This document shows positions 1-4,610 of a stretch of 7,532 bases of DNA, in pieces. Source of the DNA: Ignavibacteriales bacterium (GTDB taxonomy: Bacteria > Bacteroidota > Ignavibacteria > UBA10030 > SZUA-254); contig JACQYX010000068.1 of NCBI GenBank assembly GCA_016207985.1, positions 1-7,532 on the forward strand, read 5' to 3'. How positions within the stretch are numbered: position 1 is the stretch's first letter; the number at the start of each line of letters is the position of its first letter. Below the pieces are notes generated by a model. That model had not been told where the DNA came from. It made no database searches and saw nothing but the letters and a program-made list of their open reading frames with translations. Position numbers and translations under genes: made by a program.

Positions 1-1
1 G

Positions 2-202
2 GACAAGAAATACTACAACAATGCAAAGATCCGAAAAATGAATACCAATCAATGGTGGCTCTTAATTTCCGACATCCATAATGCAATGGGTACTGGCGCG
101 ATGGAATTCCAAATACAAAGCGGGGAGATTCATTCGAAGTTTTTTTCTCGCGTATTTCTTATTAACGACGCCATTAACCAATATATGATTCGAGAACTGT
201 GA
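2..202 (+). CDS. C-terminal part of an unrecognised protein (5' end outside window)
   Basis: A reading frame is open from the left edge (frame beginning at base 2) for 66 codons and ends in TGA at 200-202. The residues include KMNTNQWWLLISD, then an alternating hydrophobic stretch (AMEFQIQSGEIHSKFFSRVFLI) and the end NQYMIREL. I do not recognise the family. The helix followed by two strands around a 'xGE' turn is faintly like small DUF2292/YezD-type proteins, but that is too weak for a call. An internal ATG at 38 could give a 54-residue protein, but no ribosome binding site is visible before it, so a longer gene entering from the left is equally likely. It lies 34 bases upstream of the deaminase on the same strand and could belong to that operon. 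The frame could also be open by chance. Confidence 0.4.
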   Translation, partial: DKKYYNNAKIRKMNTNQWWLLISDIHNAMGTGAMEFQIQSGEIHSKFFSRVFLINDAINQYMIREL

Positions 203-224
203 ATTTGTTAGTGATGCGAATGAT

Positions 225-230
225 AAGGAA
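225..230 (+). promoter_or_regulatory. Ribosome binding site deciding a GTG start for the deaminase
   Basis: AAGGAA sits 6 bases before the GTG at 237. It supports that GTG as the start rather than the later in-frame ATG (codon 11), which would remove part of the first helix. Confidence 0.7.
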
Positions 231-236
231 CGTTAA

Positions 237-686
237 GTGAAGGACAGACGTATTATAGATGCCTTTATGCTGGAAGCAATTGCCGAAGCAAGAAAAGGAT
301 TGTCAGAAGGCGGAATACCGATAGGTTCGGTGCTTGTGCGTGACGGAAAAATAATTGGAAGAGGACATAACCGACGTATACAGGAAAACAATACAATGAA
401 ACATGCGGAAATAGATTGTCTCATCAATGCCGGACGTGTTGGTAGCTATCGCAATACAGTTTTATATTCAACTTTGATGCCATGCTATCTTTGCGGCGGA
501 GCGGTTGTTCAATTCAATATTTCTAAAGTTGTAGTCGGAGAATCGCGAACATTTCCCGGCTCAGAAAAGTTTATGCTCGACCATAGTGTTGAGGTAATCA
601 ATCTTGATTTAGATGAGTGTGTTGACATGATGAAAAAGTTTATTAAAGAATATCCTTCGTTATGGAACGAGGATATAGGTAAATAA
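237..686 (+). CDS. Fungal-type (Fcy1-like) cytosine deaminase, zinc-dependent
   Basis: This 149-residue protein of the cytidine/deoxycytidylate deaminase fold most likely converts cytosine to uracil plus ammonia in the cytoplasm. The zinc site is visible: HAE at residues 56-58 (His56 ligand, Glu58 proton shuttle) and PCYLC at 82-86 (Cys83 and Cys86 ligands). Similarity to yeast Fcy1, from memory, runs the whole length: EGGIPIG (24-30), GRGHNRRIQ (41-49, with the substrate-binding Asn45), VVGE (99-102), and the C-terminal FIKEYP..W.EDIG. Asp146 of that last motif corresponds to the yeast Asp that binds cytosine. Bacterial guanine deaminases of the same fold (GuaD) have a different C-terminus, and TadA has different flanks, so both are less likely. 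The unrelated bacterial CodA is an amidohydrolase, hence no symbol is given. The length matches the yeast enzyme (about 158 residues). It starts the tight cluster with the carbamoyltransferase and permease. Substrate is inferred from motifs; 5-methylcytosine or another aminated base remains possible. Confidence 0.85.
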   Translation: MKDRRIIDAFMLEAIAEARKGLSEGGIPIGSVLVRDGKIIGRGHNRRIQENNTMKHAEIDCLINAGRVGSYRNTVLYSTLMPCYLCGGAVVQFNISKVVVGESRTFPGSEKFMLDHSVEVINLDLDECVDMMKKFIKEYPSLWNEDIGK

Positions 687-698
687 TTATTCCAATTT

Positions 699-705
699 AA
701 AAGGA
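699..705 (+). promoter_or_regulatory. Ribosome binding site of the carbamoyltransferase gene
   Basis: AAAAGGA lies 5 bases before the ATG at 711, inside the 24-base gap after the deaminase stop. It fixes the start. No room remains for a separate promoter and terminator, which supports cotranscription. Confidence 0.65.
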
Positions 706-710
706 TTACA

Positions 711-1709
711 ATGGCAAAACTACCCAAACTCCCGAACATTGTTCGCGGAAAAGATTATATTGAAACAAAAGACTGGTCAATTAAAGAAATAGAACTTGCA
801 CTTAGAACTGCAGGTGATTTGAAAAAAATGTTTAAGCAGGGAAAGTCACATCGCTACCTGCCTGATAAAACAATCTTTCTTTTCTTTTTCGACAAATCGA
901 CACGCACACGCAACTCATTTGAAGCGGGGGCAACACAGTTAGGTGCTCATGCGCATTTCATTGCGGCAGAAACTTCTCAGGTTGCTCACGGGGAATCGCC
1001 GAAGGATATGGGCATAATCTTATCAAGCTACGGACACGCAATTGCTATTAGACACGATCTGGTTCCGGGTGAAGGCAATACGTACATGCGTCAAGTTGCA
1101 GAGTATGCAAACGTTCCCGTACTCAACATGCAGTGCGATATAGATCATCCGTTCCAAACACTTGCCGATCTTATGACAATTCGGGAAGAATTTGGGAAAA
1201 ATCTTCGCGGCAAAAAAATCGCAGTCTCGTGGGCGTATGCACCAAGTTACGCGAAACCGATGTCAGTGCCACAAGGCTTGATTACTCTTATGCCTCGCTT
1301 CGGACTTGATGTTGTTCTTGCTCATCCGCCGGAATATAAACTAATGGAGAGCGAGGTCGAATACGCAAAGAAAGCCGCGAAGGAGAACAGTACAAAGTTT
1401 GAAATCGTAGATTCAATGGATGAAGCGTTTGAAGGCGCTCATATCGTCTACCCAAAATCGTGGGGTATAGAATCACTTTTCCACACACCCGAAAAAGCTT
1501 TGGAGATCTCGAAAAAATACAAACACTGGGTTTGCGACGAGAAGAAAATGAAGCTCACGAAAAAGGACTCTATTTATATGCATTGTCTGCCAGCCGACCG
1601 TGGTTACGAAGTTACAGATGCGGTAATCGATGGACCACACTCGCGAGTATTCCCGGAAGCGGAGAACAGATTGCATACATGTAAAGCGATAATGGCATTA
1701 ACTATGTAG
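711..1709 (+). CDS. ygeW: YgeW-family carbamoyltransferase (knotted transcarbamoylase)
   Basis: A 332-residue member of the aspartate/ornithine transcarbamoylase superfamily. The carbamoyl-phosphate site is intact: STRTR at 63-67 (inside FFDKSTRTRNSFEAG), HPFQ..AD at 146-153, and HCLPADRG at 291-298. The second-substrate region lacks the D-x-x-SMG signature of ornithine transcarbamoylase and instead has VYPKSWG (246-252). With the Pro-rich loop around 173-189 (SWAYAPSY.KP.SVPQG) and the ENRLH..KAIMAL ending, this places it with the knotted N-acetylornithine/YgeW branch rather than with ArgF or PyrB. In E. coli, ygeW belongs to a cluster implicated in anaerobic purine/urate breakdown, and 2,3-diaminopropionate has been proposed as the partner amine. 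The neighbours here (deaminase, purine permease, xdhC) fit that setting better than arginine synthesis. In catabolism the enzyme would run toward carbamoyl phosphate, which a carbamate kinase (not in the window) could use to make ATP. The protein appears shorter at the N-terminus than E. coli YgeW. Substrate is inferred. Confidence 0.85.
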   Translation: MAKLPKLPNIVRGKDYIETKDWSIKEIELALRTAGDLKKMFKQGKSHRYLPDKTIFLFFFDKSTRTRNSFEAGATQLGAHAHFIAAETSQVAHGESPKDMGIILSSYGHAIAIRHDLVPGEGNTYMRQVAEYANVPVLNMQCDIDHPFQTLADLMTIREEFGKNLRGKKIAVSWAYAPSYAKPMSVPQGLITLMPRFGLDVVLAHPPEYKLMESEVEYAKKAAKENSTKFEIVDSMDEAFEGAHIVYPKSWGIESLFHTPEKALEISKKYKHWVCDEKKMKLTKKDSIYMHCLPADRGYEVTDAVIDGPHSRVFPEAENRLHTCKAIMALTM

Positions 1710-1713
1710 AAGG
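1708..1713 (+). promoter_or_regulatory. Ribosome binding site overlapping the upstream stop codon
   Basis: AGAAGG overlaps the TAG stop (1707-1709) of the carbamoyltransferase gene and lies 3 bases before the permease ATG at 1717. Ribosomes ending on one gene would be placed to start the next, so translational coupling is likely. Confidence 0.6.
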
Positions 1714-1716
1714 TAT

Positions 1717-3063
1717 ATGCTCGAGAAGCTATTTAAACTTTCAGAGAACCAAACTTCGATAAGGACGGAAGTCGTTGCTGGCCTCACAACCTTCATGACC
1801 ATGTCCTATATAATCTTCGTTCAGCCGGCGGTACTTGCACAAGCGGGAATGGATTTCGGTGCTGTTATGACTGCTACGTGTATTGCAAGCGCCATTGGTA
1901 CTTTTCTCATGGGATTTATGGCAAATTATCCTGTTGCAATGGCGCCGGCGATGGGACATAACTTTTTCTTCGCATTCATGATCTGCGGACCTATTGCAAT
2001 GGGCGGAATGGGTTACCCCTGGCAAGTAGCACTCGGTGCTAATTTCATTGCTGGTGCTTTGTTCATAATAATTTCCCGCTGGGGTATTCGTGAATTAATT
2101 ATGACTGTCATTCCTGAATCACTCAAACATGCAATTGCAGTTGGTATTGGTTTACTTATCGCATTTCTCGGTTTGCAATGGGGCGGAATTGTTGTAGATT
2201 CTCCGGGAACTCTTGTAACGATGGGAAATTTAGGTTCGCCTGTTGCACTTCTAACGCTAATCGGAACTATCGTGATTGCTATTCTCATGGCTTGTGGAAT
2301 AAATGGTGCAATCTTCTGGGGAATTGTGACTGCCGCAATCGTTGGTATTCCTTTTGGGATTGTAAAATGTTCCGGCGAGGTAATTTCGATGCCTCCTTCA
2401 GTCGAGTCGACATTTTTAAAATTGAATATCATCGATCTTTTCACTCATGCCGATTCTGCACTCGTCATTTTCATTTTATTTTTCTTGGCAGTGTTTGATA
2501 CTGTCGGAACACTTGTCGGTGTAGGACAACGTGCAGGTTTGATGAAGGATGGGAAACTTCCCCGCGCTCGACAGGCATTACTTGCAGACGCAATCGGAAC
2601 AACAGCGGGCACATTGCTCGGAACATCAACAGTGACAAGTTACATCGAAAGCACAGCAGGTGTTTCAGTCGGTGGACGGACTGGCTTGGCAAACATGGTA
2701 ACTGGCATCATGTTTCTGCTTGCATTGTTTTTTGCACCGATAGTGAAAATCATCGGCGGCGGTTTCGAGGTTAGTCCCGGAGTGTTCCTCTATCCCGTTA
2801 CTGCACCAGCACTTATAATCGTTGGAAGCTTAATGCTTCAGAGCGTTAAACATATTGTATGGGATGACGTTACAGAAACAATTCCAGCATTCCTTACGAT
2901 TGTAATAATGCAACTTGCATTCAGCATTACAGAAGGAATTGCATTTGGATTTATTTCGTTTGCACTATTAAAACTCGTTAGTGGCAAAACAAGAGAAGTT
3001 CACTGGCTGGTTTATCTGCTTGCAATCTTATTTCTTTTAAGATATATTTTTTTAAAGGCATGA
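1717..3063 (+). CDS. AzgA-type (NCS2) purine base permease
   Basis: A 448-residue integral inner-membrane protein, the usual length for the AzgA/PbuG/PurP/GhxP group that imports adenine, guanine, hypoxanthine or xanthine by proton symport. Family hallmarks are LTTFMTMSYIIFVQP near residues 23-37, GYPWQVALG (99-107), FDTVGTLVGVGQRAGL (260-275), the nucleobase-site segment SYIESTAGVSVGGRTGLA (308-325), and SITEGIAFGFISF (403-415). Hydrophobic stretches fill nearly the whole chain, in keeping with the 14 helices of this family. The first binding motif is unusual: residues 76-84 read APAMGHNFF where well-known members have APGMGLNAF, so substrate preference may differ. It starts 7 bases after the carbamoyltransferase gene, with a coupled ribosome site. 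The context suggests it supplies the base degraded by this pathway; which base cannot be read from the sequence. Confidence 0.9.
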   Translation: MLEKLFKLSENQTSIRTEVVAGLTTFMTMSYIIFVQPAVLAQAGMDFGAVMTATCIASAIGTFLMGFMANYPVAMAPAMGHNFFFAFMICGPIAMGGMGYPWQVALGANFIAGALFIIISRWGIRELIMTVIPESLKHAIAVGIGLLIAFLGLQWGGIVVDSPGTLVTMGNLGSPVALLTLIGTIVIAILMACGINGAIFWGIVTAAIVGIPFGIVKCSGEVISMPPSVESTFLKLNIIDLFTHADSALVIFILFFLAVFDTVGTLVGVGQRAGLMKDGKLPRARQALLADAIGTTAGTLLGTSTVTSYIESTAGVSVGGRTGLANMVTGIMFLLALFFAPIVKIIGGGFEVSPGVFLYPVTAPALIIVGSLMLQSVKHIVWDDVTETIPAFLTIVIMQLAFSITEGIAFGFISFALLKLVSGKTREVHWLVYLLAILFLLRYIFLKA

Positions 3064-3098
3064 AGCTAAATAATAGAGATTTGCAGCTTAGACCATGA

Positions 3099-3143
3099 AT
3101 CGTGAATCTTAAATCCTAAATCCTAAATCATTTATCCTCTATC
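3099..3143 (+). repeat. Degenerate heptanucleotide tandem repeat (consensus near TAAATCC)
   Basis: Between the permease and xdhC, the triplet ATC recurs exactly every 7 bases at 3099, 3106, 3113, 3120, 3127, 3134 and 3141. The four bases between copies vary (GTGA, TTAA, CTAA, CTAA, ATTT, CTCT). The best copies are TAAATCC at 3110-3116 and 3117-3123. The tract fills half of the 90-base gap and ends about ten bases before the xdhC start, where a ribosome binding site would normally be; none is seen. A weak AAGCT/AGCTT pair (3063-3067, 3085-3089) precedes it but is not a convincing terminator. Confidence 0.75.
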
Positions 3144-3153
3144 ATCAATTATA

Positions 3154-4401
3154 ATGGATATTTACCAAGAAATAATCTCTGCTCTTGAACCTGAAGACCG
3201 CGTCATGCTTGCAACCATCATCTCCACTTCAGGTTCTACACCAGCTGCTGCACTTTCGAAGATGATTGTCAAGAATAACGGAACAGTTTCTGTAGGCACG
3301 ATAGGTGGTGGATGTATGGAAGGAGAAATCATTCTTCATGCAAATCGATTGTACAACTTAGGCAAAGCAGAGATTCTAACATTTTATCTTAATGAAGACG
3401 ATATAGAACCCGCCTGCGGCGGGGAAAGTGGATTGATCTGTGGGGGCAGTTTGGATGTTTTAATAGAACCAATTGAAAAAAGTCAGATCCCATTGTTTCA
3501 GAAAATTCAATCACTTGTCAACGATGGAGAAGATTGCATCCTCGGAACTTTATTGAGCACTGATAAGAAGATTTTAAGCAGGGTGTTGTTTAGGCGGGGT
3601 ATTGGAGTATTGTCCAAGGGACTCCTTTCGGAGGAGGGATGTCCGCCAGAGGCGCCGTGCCTGCCGGCAGGCAGGGATCAGCCTTCGGCTGAGAGTAATG
3701 GATTAATGGATAAATGGAATATCGAAGAATTACTCAACTACTCAACGACTCCCCCAAAAGGGTCACTTCGTGAAACTACTAAACTATTCCACGACTCTAT
3801 CACTCCATCACTCCAACAATCCATATCTAAGTCTCATCATCGGAATGAAATCACCCGGTTAAAACTTGAATCTGGTGAAATAATTTTAGAACCAATCAAC
3901 GGAACTCCCAGTTTAATTATCTTCGGTGGTGGGCACGTTTCTAAATTTGTCTCTCAAACCGCTGTTATGGCAGGATTCCGAGTTACTATTGTGGATGATC
4001 GTAAGAAGTACGCAAATCCTCAGCGATTTCCCGAAGCATCTCGGACGCTCATAACCGATTATACAAACGCAATTAACCAATTAACTATTAACCAATCAAC
4101 ATATATTGTTATCGTAACTCGCGGGCAAAAATATGATGAGATTGTTCTTAAACAAGCGATTAAAACTCCGGCAAAGTATATCGGTATGATCGGAAGTAAG
4201 AAAAAAGTTCTAACAACCTACGAACATCTTTGCCAAGGTGGGATTACGTCTGAACAGCTTAAGCGAGTTCATGCGCCGATTGGGATTGATATTGGTTCGG
4301 TGACAGCAGAGGAAATAGCAGTTAGTATTATTGCAGAACTAATAAGAGTCCGGAGAGGAACAAAGCAACTTTTGCAGCATATGGTAGAATCAATCAGGTA
4401 A
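3154..4401 (+). CDS. xdhC: XdhC-family molybdenum hydroxylase maturation factor with an internal insertion
   Basis: A 415-residue cytoplasmic protein. XdhC binds molybdenum cofactor and helps sulfurate and insert it into xanthine dehydrogenase-type enzymes. The N-terminal XdhC/CoxI domain (about 5-107) shows STSGSTP (24-30), GTIGGGCMEGEI (48-59) and SGLICGGSLDVLIEPIE (92-108). The C-terminal Rossmann-like XdhC_C domain (about 250-397) shows IIFGGGHVS (255-263), VTIVDDR (277-283), YIVIVTRGQKYDE (317-329), YIGMIGSKKK (342-351) and APIGIDIGSVTAEEIAVSI (374-392). Residues about 157-228 between the domains look unlike XdhC and correspond to repetitive DNA (separate entry); without them the length is about 343, usual for the family. 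A smaller palindrome encodes part of EPACGGE at 86-91. The frame stays open and all key motifs are intact, so the gene may be functional. The ATG at 3154 is the only good start (an in-frame TAA lies at 3124), yet no ribosome binding site is visible. No molybdenum hydroxylase gene is in the window. Confidence 0.9.
   Translation: MDIYQEIISALEPEDRVMLATIISTSGSTPAAALSKMIVKNNGTVSVGTIGGGCMEGEIILHANRLYNLGKAEILTFYLNEDDIEPACGGESGLICGGSLDVLIEPIEKSQIPLFQKIQSLVNDGEDCILGTLLSTDKKILSRVLFRRGIGVLSKGLLSEEGCPPEAPCLPAGRDQPSAESNGLMDKWNIEELLNYSTTPPKGSLRETTKLFHDSITPSLQQSISKSHHRNEITRLKLESGEIILEPINGTPSLIIFGGGHVSKFVSQTAVMAGFRVTIVDDRKKYANPQRFPEASRTLITDYTNAINQLTINQSTYIVIVTRGQKYDEIVLKQAIKTPAKYIGMIGSKKKVLTTYEHLCQGGITSEQLKRVHAPIGIDIGSVTAEEIAVSIIAELIRVRRGTKQLLQHMVESIR
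3409..3423 (+). repeat. Perfect short palindrome inside the xdhC N-terminal domain
   Basis: CCCGCC (3409-3414) and GGCGGG (3418-3423) form a perfect 6-base-pair inverted repeat around a TGC loop. It is a GC-rich island in AT-richer DNA. It encodes part of EPACGGE, just before the conserved GLICGG, at a point where XdhC relatives (from memory) usually have a shorter link. An in-frame short insertion is possible. Confidence 0.55.
3622..3837 (+). repeat. In-frame repetitive insertion in xdhC: small palindromes plus 8-base-period repeats
   Basis: About 216 bases (72 codons) between the two XdhC domains. The left part is a string of short inverted repeats: CTCC-TTTC-GGAG (3622-3633), CGCC-AGA-GGCG (3644-3654), the 16-base palindrome at 3658-3673, and TCAGCC-TTC-GGCTGA (3678-3692). 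A further TCAC-TTC-GTGA lies at 3763-3773. The right part has 8-base-period tandem repeats: ATGGATTA/ATGGATAA/ATGGAATA (3698-3721), ACTCAACT/ACTCAACG (3732-3747) and CACTCCAT/CACTCCAA/CAATCCAT (3801-3824). Together these look like intergenic repeat DNA rather than selected protein sequence; the translation is rich in Ser, Pro, Asn and Gln. Edges are approximate because no uninterrupted relative is available here. No transposase or terminal repeat is visible. Confidence 0.75.
3658..3673 (+). repeat. Perfect 16-base palindrome within the xdhC insertion
   Basis: TGCCTGCCGGCAGGCA equals its own reverse complement, and a partial repetition (GGCAGG) follows it. With no loop it is a protein- or integration-site-like palindrome rather than a terminator hairpin. 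This GC-rich type of unit often occurs dispersed in repeat-rich environmental genomes; whether it recurs in this genome cannot be seen here. Confidence 0.8.
4072..4096 (+). repeat. Direct repeat ATTAACCAAT in the xdhC C-terminal domain
   Basis: ATTAACCAAT occurs at 4072-4081 and 4087-4096, offset by 15 bases (five codons), and encodes INQ twice within AINQLTINQ. A third identical copy lies at 173-182 in the partial gene at the left edge. It falls at a variable loop before the conserved VIVTRG strand, so it does not harm the domain. Confidence 0.6.
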
Positions 4402-4436
4402 GTTATGTTCCATACGGCTCGAAGCCCAAAACATGA

Positions 4437-4501
4437 ATCTTAAATCCTAAGTCCTAAATCATCTCCGACTTGAGTCGGGCAAGCATCCTCAATCATACAT
4501 C
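4437..4501 (+). repeat. Second heptanucleotide repeat tract, interrupted by a hairpin
   Basis: The same 7-base pattern as in the permease-xdhC gap returns: ATC (once GTC) at 4437, 4444, 4451 and 4458, then ATC at 4485, 4492 and 4499. The best copies are TAAATCC and TAAGTCC at 4441-4454. The two halves are 27 bases apart, which is 7 plus 20. The extra 20 bases contain the inverted repeat CCGACT/AGTCGG (4465-4470, 4473-4478). GAATCTTAAATCCTAA is shared exactly with the first tract (3105-3120 and 4436-4451 region, apart from edge bases). Confidence 0.7.
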
Positions 4502-4512
4502 ATTTCTCTCAG

Positions 4513-4542
4513 TTTGCACTTCTACTATTTGTAGAGTATATT
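4513..4542 (+). promoter_or_regulatory. Candidate promoter upstream of the sensor kinase gene
   Basis: TTTGCA (4513-4518) and TATATT (4537-4542) are separated by 18 bases, resembling sigma-70-type -35 and -10 boxes with four and five matches of six. They lie about 70 bases before the GTG start of the kinase in the 209-base gap after xdhC. The Bacteroidota-type TAnnTTTG box is not seen. This rests on sequence likeness only. Confidence 0.35.
4521..4535 (+). promoter_or_regulatory. Dyad TCTAC-TATTT-GTAGA within the candidate promoter spacer
   Basis: A perfect 5-base-pair inverted repeat with a 5-base centre fits entirely between the putative -35 and -10 boxes, a usual place for an operator. It could bind a repressor of the kinase gene or form a small RNA hairpin. 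The stem also equals the stem of Cas12a CRISPR repeats, but only one copy exists and no cas gene is present. Confidence 0.3.
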
Positions 4543-4610
4543 CTCATTAAATATGTAACCTGAGTCTTGTGTCATATAGCATGAAACATGAATCTTCCAA
4601 CGGATTTTAA

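Noticed and set aside
711..1709. Ornithine transcarbamoylase (ArgF)
   Set aside because: The D-x-x-SMG ornithine motif is missing and VYPKSWG plus the Pro-rich knot loop point to the YgeW/AOTC branch; the neighbours are nucleobase genes.
2013..2444. Antisense open frame of 143 codons opposite the permease, and similar long frames opposite the kinase (5957-6529)
   Set aside because: They lie wholly inside well-supported genes on the other strand, have no family resemblance, and follow the codon pattern of the sense gene.
3063..3089. Rho-independent terminator after the permease
   Set aside because: AAGCT and AGCTT can pair, but the loop is 17 bases, the stem only 5, and no T-run follows.
3622..3837. 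Insertion sequence or transposon
   Set aside because: The segment is about 216 bases, encodes no transposase, and shows no clear terminal inverted repeats or target-site duplication.
3154..4401. xdhC as a pseudogene broken by repeat insertion
   Set aside because: The frame is continuous, both domains keep their conserved glycine-rich and cysteine motifs, and the extra segment sits at an interdomain linker.
4416..4426. Terminator hairpin GGCT-CGA-AGCC after xdhC
   Set aside because: The stem is only 4 base pairs and is followed by CAAAA instead of a T-run.
4521..4535. CRISPR (Cas12a-type) array
   Set aside because: Only one repeat-like unit is present; there is no second repeat, spacer series or cas gene in the window.
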